Origin: Prochlorococcus sp. AG-409-A10 | GTDB taxonomy: Bacteria > Cyanobacteriota > Cyanobacteriia > PCC-6307 > Cyanobiaceae | Direction: 5' to 3' | DNA length: 64,000 nt | NCBI GenBank assembly: GCA_003216175.1 | Contig: QCJG01000001.1 | Span: 62,001 to 126,000, forward strand | Shown here: piece by piece, positions 37,356 to 47,476 of the stretch | Position numbering within the stretch: position 1 is the first letter of the stretch | Layout of the letters: each line of letters starts with the position of its first letter | Made by a program: the position numbers and the translations under genes | The notes under the pieces: generated by a model | Databases searched by the model: none | Seen by the model: the letters and a program-made list of their open reading frames with translations, nothing else | Told to the model about the DNA's origin: nothing

Positions 37356-38780
37356 ATGGCAAATTTTGAAAAGCTCATTGCTCCATCAGAAGGCCAAAAA
37401 ATTACTTTCATTGATGGAAACCCAGTAGTCCCAGACAATCCAATTATTCCATTTATCAGAGGTGATGGAACAGGAATAGATATTTGGCCTGCGACACAAT
37501 TAGTACTCGATAAAGCTATTGAAAAAGCTTATGGAAGGAATAGATCCATAGAATGGTTCAAAATATATGCAGGTGATGAAGCTTGCGACTTGTATGGAAC
37601 TTATCAATACTTACCAAACGACACTCTTGAAGCGATAAGAACTTACGGGATAGCAATCAAAGGACCATTAACAACGCCTGTAGGCGGAGGGATTAGATCT
37701 TTAAACGTATCTCTAAGACAGATTTTTGATTTATATTCATGCGTTAGACCTTGCAAATATTACAAAGGGACTCCAAGCCCTCATAAAAAGCCGCAAGATT
37801 TAGATGTAATTGTTTATCGAGAAAATACTGAAGATATTTATATGGGCATTGAATGGGAGTCTGATGATCCCGAATGCGTCAAATTGATTGATCAACTCAA
37901 TAATAAAATCATTCCAGCCAGCCAAAAACTAAAAAACAGGAAAATTCCTACCGGAGCAGGAATCGGAATTAAACCCGTTAGCAAAAGTGGTAGTCAAAGA
38001 CATATCAGGCGAGCGATTAAACATGCACTCAACCTTGAGGGGAGCAAAAGACATGTGACCTTAGTTCATAAGGGAAATATCATGAAATTTACTGAAGGAG
38101 CTTTCAGAGATTGGGGATACGAATTAGCAACCACAGAATTTAGGAATGAATGCGTGACCGAGAGAGAAAGTTGGATTTTAGATAACTTAGAAAAAAATCC
38201 TCACATCTCCTACGAGGAGAATGCTGAGTTAATTGATCCAGGTTATTCATCTTTAACAGAAGAGAAAAAGAAAGCTATTTGTGATGAAGTTTGCTCAGTT
38301 CTTAAAGGCATTGGAAGTAGTCATGGCAATGGTAAATGGAAAGATATGGTGATGGTTGATGACCGAATAGCAGATAGTATTTTTCAACAAATTCAAACTC
38401 GTCCTCAAGAGTATTCCATACTTGCAACTCTCAATCTAAATGGTGATTACATATCAGATGCGGCCGCAGCCATTGTTGGTGGTCTGGGGATGGCACCAGG
38501 AGCAAACATTGGAGATAAGGCGGCTATTTTCGAAGCCACCCATGGAACAGCTCCAAAGCATGCAGGTTTGGACAGAATCAATCCAGGTTCAGTAATACTT
38601 AGTGGAGTAATGATGCTGGAATATTTAGGTTGGAATGAGGCAGCAAAATTAATTACAAATGGATTGAGCAAATCTATTTCAGATAAGCAAGTTACTTACG
38701 ATCTGGCACGATTAATGGAACCACGCGTAGCGCCTCTTAGTTGTAGTGATTTTGCGAAATCAATTATTGAAAGATTTTAA
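37356..38780 (+). CDS. icd: Isocitrate dehydrogenase (NADP+)
   Basis: This enzyme makes 2-oxoglutarate, the carbon skeleton for ammonium assimilation. The 474-residue protein has the substrate-binding SLNVSLRQIFDLYSCVRP, VYRENTEDIYMGIEW, the KGNIMKFTEGAFRDWG block, and EATHGTAPKHAGLDR near the C-terminus, which binds NADP. The length is close to other cyanobacterial Icd proteins. A near-perfect NtcA box was looked for upstream but not seen. A 13-bp hairpin overlaps its stop codon. Confidence 0.96.
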   Translation: MANFEKLIAPSEGQKITFIDGNPVVPDNPIIPFIRGDGTGIDIWPATQLVLDKAIEKAYGRNRSIEWFKIYAGDEACDLYGTYQYLPNDTLEAIRTYGIAIKGPLTTPVGGGIRSLNVSLRQIFDLYSCVRPCKYYKGTPSPHKKPQDLDVIVYRENTEDIYMGIEWESDDPECVKLIDQLNNKIIPASQKLKNRKIPTGAGIGIKPVSKSGSQRHIRRAIKHALNLEGSKRHVTLVHKGNIMKFTEGAFRDWGYELATTEFRNECVTERESWILDNLEKNPHISYEENAELIDPGYSSLTEEKKKAICDEVCSVLKGIGSSHGNGKWKDMVMVDDRIADSIFQQIQTRPQEYSILATLNLNGDYISDAAAAIVGGLGMAPGANIGDKAAIFEATHGTAPKHAGLDRINPGSVILSGVMMLEYLGWNEAAKLITNGLSKSISDKQVTYDLARLMEPRVAPLSCSDFAKSIIERF

Positions 38781-38810
38781 TTAAATTTTGTTTAGAGTCT
38801 TTCAATAATT
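38762..38810. terminator. 13-bp hairpin between convergent icd and DUF1537 genes
   Basis: AATTATTGAAAGA (38762-38774) is perfectly complementary to TCTTTCAATAATT (38798-38810), with a 23-base loop that includes the icd stop codon. There is no strong T-run after it on either strand and the stem is AT-rich, so it may act as a processing or mRNA-end stabilising structure rather than a classical terminator. Confidence 0.4.
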
Positions 38811-40161
38811 AAGAATTTGACTCCATCAATCTAAATGATTCGAGAAGTGTTTTCTCATTGCCGAGATTACCTGGGAAAGTAACTACTGGTAAATCATATT
38901 GATCCGAATTACTTATTATTATTGACAACCCTGGTAAGATTTGGCCTTTTAAATCTACTTGATTAAAATTCAACCCCTTTTGGAGCAAAAGTTGTGTTGT
39001 AATACCTCCTTTACTAATAATATAACCAAACTTATTATAAATTTTTCCAACTAGAATTGCCATAAACTCTGCAAGTTCCAGTCCAAAATTCATTCTTTCA
39101 GAGTAAGAAGCAAACTTCATTTCTTCTCGAGAAGTATATAAAACAGGGACTTTTTTTATATCCAAAATATCATCTATTTTCGATAATAAAATTTGCTCCA
39201 GCTCTATGATTTCATTTTGAAAATGTTCTAAAGCAAAAATATCAGCTAATTTACTGACTGGAATTTCCAAACCTTCACAGGAATTATCTTTCAATATAAC
39301 TTCTAATTGATCTGTCGCTAATTTCACATGGGAGCCAACAATTATCAAACCTGGCTTATATTCAAACTCATTATTTTTCGATTTTAAAGATACTAAATCT
39401 ATAGTATTTTGAGGGTTGGGTGGTAATTCAGATAAAGAGTTTATAAAGCTTGCTGCTGTTCTGAAAAGAAATCTTTTTTCTTTAGAAACTATTTTAATCG
39501 CCCTAGCTAGGGTTTCTAAATGATGAGGTGATTTAGCATCCACAACTACTGAAATATTATTTTCTAATTTAGACAAAAAGCTTAAAAGAGATTTAAAGGC
39601 ATCTTCATTATTAAAAGCCATGTCTAATTGTTTGATTTCAACGTGCAAGATATTTTCCGCCTTTATCTTCCCATAACTTTTTTCTTCAATCCATTTAGCC
39701 AAATCACTAGTAGAAAATCCAAAAATATTATCATTAGCAAAATCAGTCTTATGAACTGGTATTCCATTTAAATAATGAATACCATTTTCTGTTGTTCTTC
39801 CACCTTCCAAAAATGCTGGAATGTGAAATGTTGCATGAAATGGTCCTAATTCTTCCGCAAGAATTGCAGGTTCCAAAACACCATGACCACGTAATGTTGA
39901 ATCACCTCTACTAATATAAAAAAAGTTATCTTTGGAATATCCTTTTCTTAAAAAAAACTTCTTAATAGATGAGCATATTTCTCTAGTTTTCTTAACAGCT
40001 AAAACAGAAGATAAAGATCTTGTGTTCGCAAGTATAAATATTAAAGGCGAAGATTTTGCAAATGCTTTCTCTAGAGTTTGTTCATCCCAATTTAATAATA
40101 ATGGACATCCATAAACAGTTTGAGATCCAGTTGGATCATCATCAAAAATAATTATTTTCAT
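38809..40161 (-). CDS. DUF1537 four-carbon acid sugar kinase-like protein
   Basis: The N-terminal block FDDDPTGSQTVYG and RGDSTLRGHGVLEPAILAEE and the C-terminal GGITTQLLLQKG plus ITFPGNLG-like VVTFPGNLGNEKTLLESF match the two-domain DUF1537 family (OtnK/DtnK type). Characterised members phosphorylate four-carbon acid sugars such as threonate or erythronate, or related 2-hydroxy acids. The 450-residue length is normal. It is 30 bases downstream of an alpha-hydroxy-acid oxidase on the same strand, so a joint pathway is likely. The usual partner PdxA2 is not present. The substrate is unknown. Confidence 0.82.
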   Translation of the reverse strand: MKIIIFDDDPTGSQTVYGCPLLLNWDEQTLEKAFAKSSPLIFILANTRSLSSVLAVKKTREICSSIKKFFLRKGYSKDNFFYISRGDSTLRGHGVLEPAILAEELGPFHATFHIPAFLEGGRTTENGIHYLNGIPVHKTDFANDNIFGFSTSDLAKWIEEKSYGKIKAENILHVEIKQLDMAFNNEDAFKSLLSFLSKLENNISVVVDAKSPHHLETLARAIKIVSKEKRFLFRTAASFINSLSELPPNPQNTIDLVSLKSKNNEFEYKPGLIIVGSHVKLATDQLEVILKDNSCEGLEIPVSKLADIFALEHFQNEIIELEQILLSKIDDILDIKKVPVLYTSREEMKFASYSERMNFGLELAEFMAILVGKIYNKFGYIISKGGITTQLLLQKGLNFNQVDLKGQILPGLSIIISNSDQYDLPVVTFPGNLGNEKTLLESFRLMESNS

Positions 40162-40191
40162 AAAAAATTAATATATTATTTAATCAACTAT

Positions 40192-41376
40192 TTATTCGAA
40201 TCTCTCCCAACTTTCAGGAACTTGAATATAAGACTTATTTAAATCGGAAACAGAACCACAACCTAATAGTTTCATAGTTCTCACTATATCTGTTTGAAGA
40301 ATTTCTATGGCTCTGGCAACGCCTTTCCCTCCTGCAGCAGCAAGTCCATAAGCATAGGCTCTACCTATCAAAACTCCTTTAGCGCCAAGACATAATGCTT
40401 TAACGACATCACTACCCCTGCGAATACCTCCATCTAGCAACACATCTATTTTTCCATCAACTGCAGCTAAAATTTCGGGCAAAACACGGATAGTAGGAGC
40501 AACGCTATCAAGTTGCCTAGCTCCATGATTAGAAATAACGATCGCATCAGCACCAAGCTCTGCCGCTTTTTTTGCGTCATCACCAATATGTATACCCTTA
40601 ACAATAATTTTTCCACCCCAAGCTTCGCGAATCCATTGAAGATCCTCCCAAGTAACAACTGATTGTTCTAAAGCAGGACCAATTGCCGTGTATCCCATAG
40701 GGCCATCATCAAGTTGCACATTTGGAAAACTCATTAAGCCTCCATCACTTAACCATTGAGTCATCCAGCATGGTTTAACTAATATTTGAGGAATATAAGG
40801 AAGCATTTCAAAAGGATTCATCGATAAAAGCTGTTGGGTTCCTGATCGCATATCTCTTTCCCTTAATCCAGATACGGGTGTATCAATAGTTACAACTATT
40901 GCTGAGAATCCAGCTTCTTTAGCTCTAGCAATTGTTTTCAACGCGACTTCTTTACCACCTAGTAAATAAAGCTGATACCAAGCGGGCCCGTTTGTAGCCG
41001 CTTTAACATCTTCTAATAAACAACCTGAGAGAGTCGACAAAGTATATCCAGTTCCAGCTTTTCCTGCTTCTCTAGCCGCAACTACTTCTCCTTGAGGATA
41101 GAACATTCTGCTACTCCCTACTGGTCCCAACAAGAAAGGAAGTTGAAATTGCTGATCTAAAACAGATATTCCAAGATCACACGATGGAACAGAAACTGCA
41201 CATCTAGGTCTAAATAAAATTTCATTATATGCGTTGCAATTTTGTGAAAGTGTTTGTTCTCTATCTGCACCACTATCTATATAGTTAAAAACCATTGCTG
41301 GTAGACGATTTTTAGCTCTAGACCTTAGGTCCTCTATATTAAGTACGCCTGGAGAGGAAACATCTGCTCCTAACAT
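40192..41376 (-). CDS. FMN-dependent alpha-hydroxy-acid oxidase (glycolate/lactate type)
   Basis: The 394-residue TIM-barrel flavoprotein has the classical residues of the family: a Tyr in LYLLGGKEVALK-adjacent AWYQLYLL, IVVTIDTPVSGLRERDMRSG, the active-site His/Arg in ISNHGARQLDSVAPT, and FMN phosphate binding in DGGIRRGSDVVKALCLGAK. It oxidises a short 2-hydroxy acid such as glycolate or L-lactate to the 2-oxo acid; which one cannot be told by eye. In this lineage, lactate and glycolate oxidases derive from one ancestor. It is co-directional with and 30 bases upstream of the DUF1537 kinase. Confidence 0.88.
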   Translation of the reverse strand: MLGADVSSPGVLNIEDLRSRAKNRLPAMVFNYIDSGADREQTLSQNCNAYNEILFRPRCAVSVPSCDLGISVLDQQFQLPFLLGPVGSSRMFYPQGEVVAAREAGKAGTGYTLSTLSGCLLEDVKAATNGPAWYQLYLLGGKEVALKTIARAKEAGFSAIVVTIDTPVSGLRERDMRSGTQQLLSMNPFEMLPYIPQILVKPCWMTQWLSDGGLMSFPNVQLDDGPMGYTAIGPALEQSVVTWEDLQWIREAWGGKIIVKGIHIGDDAKKAAELGADAIVISNHGARQLDSVAPTIRVLPEILAAVDGKIDVLLDGGIRRGSDVVKALCLGAKGVLIGRAYAYGLAAAGGKGVARAIEILQTDIVRTMKLLGCGSVSDLNKSYIQVPESWERFE

Positions 41377-41524
41377 TATTCATCACAAATTCATGAATAA
41401 TGAATATATAATATATTGATCATAGATGCAAAAACGAACAAAATATTGAAATATTTGTCATACAAAAAAATTATAAATTATAAATTAATTAGTTACAAAT
41501 TATATGCGTCAAAAACTTCAATAA

Positions 41525-42382
41525 CTAAAAAGAATCATGCTTAAAAGTAGTAAATAATTCTATATATTCTTCTGGTTCAATTTCAAGTTTTCTATCTCCA
41601 GTCACCAATGAATTCCTAGGGCTAGTCCAAGGCTCAAGACAAACCATTTGTCTGGGTGGATCAGTCCATATTACAGTTGTCTCCATTGGCTCTTGATGAA
41701 TTAATTCGATTACAGTTCTAGATAAACAATCGAAAAGTTTAACCGAACTAGAAGGATAAGAAAGGAAATCAACTCCTTTATCTAAAATTCTTATTTGGTC
41801 AGAGGCATTAGTAACTTTCATATTTGTTTGATCAATACATTTTTCAGGCAAGCCCTCTATCTTTATTTTTTGTAAATTTGAAACCTGAAAATATGGATGC
41901 AGGCCAAAACTAAAGGGCATAGATTCTTGACCATGATTAAAAATCTTAATGGTAATATGAAGACTTTTTTCTTTCAAGTAAACATCCATCAATAGGGTAA
42001 AAAAGAAAGGAAAACAAGAAAGCGAATCTTTTGTGTCAACTAGCTTTAGCCTAATTCCTAATTTATCTTCTAATAAATCAATTGACCAAGGCAAATCTCT
42101 TGCGAAACCGTGCTGTTTCAAACAATGCTTATTACCACCAATTAAATAACTCTCAGATAAATCACCGCATATGGGAAAAAGTATAGGTATTCCACCTCTG
42201 ACACTTTTATCTTCATCCAGGAAACGCTCTAAATCAAAATACAAAAGGTCTTTACCTTTACTTCGCCATTCAGTAATCAATCCTCCTCTTTCAGGGACAA
42301 TTCTTATTAATGAATCGTATTCAGTATTTAAATATTCCCAATGAGAATAAGGACTTGTCTTCTTCGAAAAACTGACGGACAT
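41525..42382 (-). CDS. Aldose 1-epimerase / glucose-6-phosphate epimerase-like
   Basis: The 285-residue beta-sandwich protein has GGIPILFPICGDL, KQHGFARDLPWSID with the family His, FSFGLHPYFQVSN with a second His, and VCLEPWTSPRNS with the catalytic Glu near the C-terminus. The family interconverts anomers of hexoses or hexose 6-phosphates. It starts 3 bases after the stop of the alpha/beta hydrolase gene on the same strand, so the two are translated from one message. The substrate is likely a hexose or its phosphate, but this is not shown. Confidence 0.85.
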   Translation of the reverse strand: MSVSFSKKTSPYSHWEYLNTEYDSLIRIVPERGGLITEWRSKGKDLLYFDLERFLDEDKSVRGGIPILFPICGDLSESYLIGGNKHCLKQHGFARDLPWSIDLLEDKLGIRLKLVDTKDSLSCFPFFFTLLMDVYLKEKSLHITIKIFNHGQESMPFSFGLHPYFQVSNLQKIKIEGLPEKCIDQTNMKVTNASDQIRILDKGVDFLSYPSSSVKLFDCLSRTVIELIHQEPMETTVIWTDPPRQMVCLEPWTSPRNSLVTGDRKLEIEPEEYIELFTTFKHDSF

Positions 42383-42385
42383 GGG

Positions 42386-43297
42386 TTAAAGCTGATCAAT
42401 CCATTCTAAAAGAGCGGAATTAACCTGATCAGGAACTTCATCATGAGGACAATGACCAGCATCTAAAACAACTTCCTTAGTATTTTCTGGTGTGTGTTTT
42501 TTGTAGGTTGCTCGTTTACCAGGTGCATTCATCCAAGGGTCTCGATTACCCCAAAGTAATAACAATGGTGCCTGCAACTGAGCAAACAATTCATCAAGTG
42601 GTCTTCCCTGAGGCCCTGCAGGATCAAAAACACTTTTGAAGACGTTAAAAGCACCAGCATCCAAAGATGGTTTTCGTATAGCTTCTACCAATTCATCATC
42701 AACATTTGTTGTGTCTATATAAACTTGTTTCAAGGTACGTTTAATCGTCGAAGGCTGTCGAAGGTTTTCAAAAATTATCCTTTGCAATAAAGCATTTTTG
42801 AGAAAGATCCCGGCAACAGTTTTTCTAGCAGTAGCCCAAAATCCTTTGGTAGGCTTTTTGTCTTCACTGAAATAACCAGCTGCATTTAATAAAACAACAC
42901 CTGCTGCCTCAGTTCCCAATGCAGCACCACTTGCAAGCGCTGCATATCCTCCAAGAGAGTTACCAACAAGTATTGTTGGCCTCCGTATATTTTCTTTTAC
43001 GTACGAAACTATTTGATCTTTCCAAAGTGGACCTCCATAAGCCAAACCACCAGGCTTAGAGCTTTTACCAAATCCAAGAAGATCTAAAGCATGAACTTCA
43101 TACTGCTTTCCAAGTACTGGTAAGTTATATCTCCAGTGCGTTGTAGATGCACCAAAGCCATGGATTAAAAGAATCGCTGGCCCTTTTTCTTCATCAGTCT
43201 TGGTTTTATGTGATTCAGGTATAACGCTCAAACTGTGAACAGAATGACCTAAGAATTTCCAATCAGAAAGATTTTTTTCTACAACTGAGGAAACCAT
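42386..43297 (-). CDS. Alpha/beta hydrolase
   Basis: The canonical fold shows the oxyanion segment LLIHGFGASTTHWR, the nucleophile elbow LVGNSLGGYAAL (Ser), an Asp in LLLWGNRDPWM, and the His in DAGHCPHDEVPDQVN, so the triad is complete. The 303-residue protein resembles the cyanobacterial/plastid alpha/beta hydrolases of the pheophytinase-like group, but no substrate can be named. It lies just upstream of the aldose epimerase gene in the same direction. Confidence 0.87.
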   Translation of the reverse strand: MVSSVVEKNLSDWKFLGHSVHSLSVIPESHKTKTDEEKGPAILLIHGFGASTTHWRYNLPVLGKQYEVHALDLLGFGKSSKPGGLAYGGPLWKDQIVSYVKENIRRPTILVGNSLGGYAALASGAALGTEAAGVVLLNAAGYFSEDKKPTKGFWATARKTVAGIFLKNALLQRIIFENLRQPSTIKRTLKQVYIDTTNVDDELVEAIRKPSLDAGAFNVFKSVFDPAGPQGRPLDELFAQLQAPLLLLWGNRDPWMNAPGKRATYKKHTPENTKEVVLDAGHCPHDEVPDQVNSALLEWIDQL

Positions 43298-43415
43298 TTA
43301 AGAATAAACTTACACGAACAGATCTTAGTAAATCATTGATAAGAATAGATTAATAATTTTATTTCTTTTTTTCGGAATTACCTCACCTATTAAAAATTAG
43401 AAAAGTAATTAATTT

Positions 43416-44789
43416 CTAGACTAATCCAACTGGATCAGCTGCAACCTCATCAGGAATGGAATTACCTCCTGAAGGTGGCTTATCTTTCAGTACAACCCTA
43501 AGCAAAACAGGAGCTAAAAATGTCGTGCCAATAACCATTAACAAAATTGCAGCCTCGAGAGAGGGAGTAAGCAACCCGGCACTTGTTCCCAACCCAAGGA
43601 AAATCAAACCAACTTCTCCTCTGGGCATCATTCCCAAACCAACAACTAATCTATTTGTTGGTTTATCAATAATGAATGACCATCCAGCTGCAATCTTTCC
43701 AACGATGGCAACAAGAAAAAGAAAACCTGCCACAACCAAGGCAGATCGACTCTCTGGATCTAAAGGGTTGATTACTGAAAGATCCATTCCAGCGCCAACT
43801 AATACAAAGAAAATTGTTGCGAATAATGAAACCAAAGGCAAAACAGATTGTTGTATCGCGTGATTATTTTTTGAGCTACTAAGAATCAACCCTGCCGCGA
43901 AAGCTCCCAATGCTGCTTCCAAACCAATTGCAGTAGCGATAAAACAACTTAAAACTAATATCACGAAGGATGCAACTACAACCGCACCAGGTGCTTTTAG
44001 CCTTTCTAGCAGCCAATCAAAAGCTGGAGCAGCTGTTCTACTTAAGGCAATTGCAGCAATAACAAAAACAGTTGCAGCCAATACCAACTTGACAATAGGG
44101 GCAATTTGAAGAGATCCACCGGTTGCGAGCGCAACTACAACGGCAAGAATCACAATTCCAAGAATGTCATCTAGCACAGCTGCACCAATAACAATCTGAC
44201 CCTCACGAGTTTTTAAATACCCAAGCTCACCAAAAACACTTGCTGTTATACCTATACTCGTCGCGGTCATGGATGCACCAGCAAATATTGCAGGAATGAT
44301 ATCTACTTGGAAAATAAACATTAAGCCAAAAGTTCCAAAGGCGAATGGCAAAATCACTCCTGCCATTGCAACTGTGAATGCTTGTGCTCCCACTGCCACA
44401 AGTTCTTCTAATTCACTCTCCAGGCCAGTAAGAAATAGCAATGCATAAAGCCCTAATGTTGCTACTGCCTGTAATGAAGGAAAAGTTTCAAAATAGATAT
44501 CCGGAACAGCTTCTTTAGGAATTGAAGCAAGAGTACTAATGAGGGATACAAACCCTTGATTTAATTCCGCATGAGCACTGGGCGGCAATAAAAGATGCAA
44601 GCCTGAGGCACCAATTAAAACTCCTGCGAGAAGTTCACCTACAATTGTAGGCAAACTTAGTCGAACTAATATTTCAGCCAAAGTCCTTGCCGCAACAAAG
44701 ATCATTAAAAAATTAATGACGCCTATAAGAGTTTCCGCAACCTCGACATCATGCGTGTTTAGTGCTGAGACTAAAGGGGTGAGTACCAT
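43416..44789 (-). CDS. Na+/H+ antiporter, CPA2 family (NapA/KefB-like)
   Basis: The 457-residue protein is strongly hydrophobic with about 11-13 transmembrane helices. Family features are LSLPTIVGELLAGVLIG at helix 2, FLTGLESELEELVAVGAQA, TATSIGITASVFGELGYL and GAAVLDDILGIVILAVVVAL, where the Asp-Asp pair in VLDD is the ion-binding site. It exchanges Na+ (or K+) for protons at the inner membrane and helps salt and pH balance. No TrkA domain is attached. It is a single gene, convergent with nothing closer than 118 bases and divergent from glgP. Confidence 0.9.
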   Translation of the reverse strand: MVLTPLVSALNTHDVEVAETLIGVINFLMIFVAARTLAEILVRLSLPTIVGELLAGVLIGASGLHLLLPPSAHAELNQGFVSLISTLASIPKEAVPDIYFETFPSLQAVATLGLYALLFLTGLESELEELVAVGAQAFTVAMAGVILPFAFGTFGLMFIFQVDIIPAIFAGASMTATSIGITASVFGELGYLKTREGQIVIGAAVLDDILGIVILAVVVALATGGSLQIAPIVKLVLAATVFVIAAIALSRTAAPAFDWLLERLKAPGAVVVASFVILVLSCFIATAIGLEAALGAFAAGLILSSSKNNHAIQQSVLPLVSLFATIFFVLVGAGMDLSVINPLDPESRSALVVAGFLFLVAIVGKIAAGWSFIIDKPTNRLVVGLGMMPRGEVGLIFLGLGTSAGLLTPSLEAAILLMVIGTTFLAPVLLRVVLKDKPPSGGNSIPDEVAADPVGLV

Positions 44790-44952
44790 CAGGTTTTCTA
44801 GAAAAGCCTTTTCTTTAAGATATAAATTACCTAATCACAGGGCATATTTGGCTTAAATATCAAAGGTGACTTAATCAATATGGTGTGGATCTGAAGTTAC
44901 TAACTGATTACTAAGGCTTTATTAGCTAGCGTCCAGAAAATTTGATGCCTTT

Positions 44953-47472
44953 ATGAGCAGCTCCCAGTCACTAGATCTGCGTCTGCCGACCCCAGGATGC
45001 TACGCGGATCCTGTTCGGGCTGGCATGGATGCTGATGCAGTCTTCGATGGAATGACTGAGCATCTCTTTTTTACTCTTGGCAAACTTGCCACATCGGCAA
45101 GTCTTAGAGATCTCTATATGGCTTTGAGCTTTGCTGTTAGAGACAGATTGATGAGTAGATATTTAACAAGTCAAGAGACAATCCGAGCAAGACCTCAAAA
45201 AACTGTTGCATATCTTTCAGCTGAATTCCTAATAGGACCTCAACTCAATAATAATTTACTAAATCTAGGCATCAAAAAAGAAGCAGAAGAAGCTCTTAAA
45301 AGATTTGGAATTGAATCTCTAAATGAGATATTGGAAGTAGAGGAAGAGCCTGGGCTTGGGAATGGAGGATTAGGGAGACTGGCAGCTTGCTATATGGAAT
45401 CACTTGCAAGTCTTCAAGTCCCTGCAGTGGGATATGGAATAAGGTACGAATTTGGTATTTTCAATCAATTAATCAGAGATGGTTGGCAAGTCGAAGTTAC
45501 TGATAAATGGCTCAAAGGTGGATGGCCCTGGGAATTGCCGCAACCAGATGAAGCTTGCCTAGTCGGTTTTGGAGGCAAAACCGAGAGCTATACAGATGAC
45601 AATGGGAACTATCGCTCTCGATGGATTCCAAGCGAACACGCAATAGGTGTCCCTCATGATGTGCCTGTTCTTGGTTATAGAGTAAATAGCTGTGATCGCT
45701 TGAGATTATGGAGAGCTGATGCTACCGAAAGTTTTGATTTCTACGCTTTCAATATTGGCGATTATTACGGTGCTGTTGAAGAAAAAGTAGCATCAGAAAC
45801 TCTCTCAAAAGTTCTATATCCCAATGATGGAACAGACGAAGGAAGAAGATTACGTCTAAAGCAGCAACACTTTTTTGTAAGTTGTTCCTTGCAGGATATG
45901 CTTCGAAGTTTAGAAAAGAGATCAATAGCTGTTGAAGAATTTCCAAATCACTGGACGGTTCAACTGAATGACACACATCCAGCTATTGCAGTTGCAGAGT
46001 TAATGAGACTCTTAATCGATCAACATAAATTGGATTGGGATAAAGCCTGGGAAATTACCAACAGATCTGTGGCATATACAAATCACACTTTATTGCCCGA
46101 AGCTCTTGAAAAATGGGACCTTAGCCTATTTAAAGACTTGTTACCTAGGCATTTAGAACTTATCTATGAAATAAATAGACGATTCTTGCAACAATTAAGA
46201 CTCAAGTATCCAGGTAATGACTCAATTTTGAGGAAGCTTTCAATCATTGATGAAGAAGGTGGAAAAGCTATTCGCATGGCACATTTAGCGACAATTGGAG
46301 CACATCATGTAAATGGAGTAGCTGCACTTCATTCAGATTTAATCAAAAGACAATTACTACCTGAATTTGCAGAACTTTGGCCTGAAAAATTTACTAACGT
46401 AACTAATGGAGTTACTCCACGTAGATGGGTAGCTTTAGCAAATCCTGAACTTTCTAAACTTCTAGACAAAGAAATTGGTCCCAATTGGATTACTAATATG
46501 GATCTATTACTAGAGTTAGAAAAAAAAGAAAATGACTCTAATTTTTTAGATTTTTTTGCATCAGCTAAGCTTTCTGGCAAAAGGAAACTAGCTGGTTACA
46601 TACATAGACAAACTGGTGTTCTTGTAGATCCCTCAAGTTTATTTGATGTTCAAGTTAAAAGAATTCATCAATATAAAAGACAACATCTAAATGCATTACA
46701 AGTCATTGCACAATATTTAAGAATTAAAAATGGAATAACCAAAAACATTGCGCCACGAACAATCATTTTTGGTGGTAAAGCGGCTCCAGGTTATTTCATG
46801 GCGAAGTTAATGATTAGATTTATCAATGGAATAGCAGATGTAGTTAATGCAGATCCTGATATGGATGGATTACTAAGAGTAGTTTTTCTTCCTGACTACA
46901 ACGTGAAACTAGGTGAGCAAGTCTATCCAGCTACTGATCTCTCTGAGCAAATTTCAACTGCTGGTAAAGAAGCTTCAGGAACTGGGAATATGAAATTTGC
47001 AATGAATGGTGCATTAACAATTGGGACACTTGATGGAGCTAATGTAGAAATCAGAGAGAGGGTTGGCGCAGAAAATTTCTTTTTGTTCGGTAAGACAGAA
47101 TCAGAAATCATGGAATTAAGAGATCAAGGGTACAGACCAAATGGTTTTATTTCACAATCAAATGAATTACAAGAAACTCTTAAGTTAATAGAAGTTGGGC
47201 ATTTTAGTAACGGAGATAGTGAGCTGTTTAGACCAATAATAAATATTTTGACAGGGAACGATCCTTTCTTTGTTATGGCAGATTTTGATGATTATCTTCG
47301 TGCACAAGATGAGGTTAGTAAAGCTTGGAAAAAAAGTAAGAAATGGAACCGCATGGCATTATTAAATACGGCAAGATCTGGATTTTTCTCCTCAGACAGA
47401 TCAATAAGAGAATATTGTCAATCAATATGGAAAGTTAAACCATTGCCTGTAGAAATAAGTTGTGAAAAATAA
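44953..47472 (+). CDS. glgP: Glycogen phosphorylase
   Basis: GlgP releases glucose-1-phosphate from glycogen. The 839-residue protein shows the family blocks AYLSAEFLIGPQLNNNL, EPGLGNGGLGRLAACYMES, VQLNDTHPAIAVAELMRLL, RIHQYKRQHLNAL, and the PLP-lysine region EASGTGNMKFAMNGALTIG followed by GTLDGANVEI. The length is typical. The upstream 163 bases hold its promoter, shared with the divergent antiporter gene. It is convergent with the small gene at 47477 with 4 bases between stops. Confidence 0.97.
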   Translation: MSSSQSLDLRLPTPGCYADPVRAGMDADAVFDGMTEHLFFTLGKLATSASLRDLYMALSFAVRDRLMSRYLTSQETIRARPQKTVAYLSAEFLIGPQLNNNLLNLGIKKEAEEALKRFGIESLNEILEVEEEPGLGNGGLGRLAACYMESLASLQVPAVGYGIRYEFGIFNQLIRDGWQVEVTDKWLKGGWPWELPQPDEACLVGFGGKTESYTDDNGNYRSRWIPSEHAIGVPHDVPVLGYRVNSCDRLRLWRADATESFDFYAFNIGDYYGAVEEKVASETLSKVLYPNDGTDEGRRLRLKQQHFFVSCSLQDMLRSLEKRSIAVEEFPNHWTVQLNDTHPAIAVAELMRLLIDQHKLDWDKAWEITNRSVAYTNHTLLPEALEKWDLSLFKDLLPRHLELIYEINRRFLQQLRLKYPGNDSILRKLSIIDEEGGKAIRMAHLATIGAHHVNGVAALHSDLIKRQLLPEFAELWPEKFTNVTNGVTPRRWVALANPELSKLLDKEIGPNWITNMDLLLELEKKENDSNFLDFFASAKLSGKRKLAGYIHRQTGVLVDPSSLFDVQVKRIHQYKRQHLNALQVIAQYLRIKNGITKNIAPRTIIFGGKAAPGYFMAKLMIRFINGIADVVNADPDMDGLLRVVFLPDYNVKLGEQVYPATDLSEQISTAGKEASGTGNMKFAMNGALTIGTLDGANVEIRERVGAENFFLFGKTESEIMELRDQGYRPNGFISQSNELQETLKLIEVGHFSNGDSELFRPIINILTGNDPFFVMADFDDYLRAQDEVSKAWKKSKKWNRMALLNTARSGFFSSDRSIREYCQSIWKVKPLPVEISCEK

Positions 47473-47476
47473 ATAG

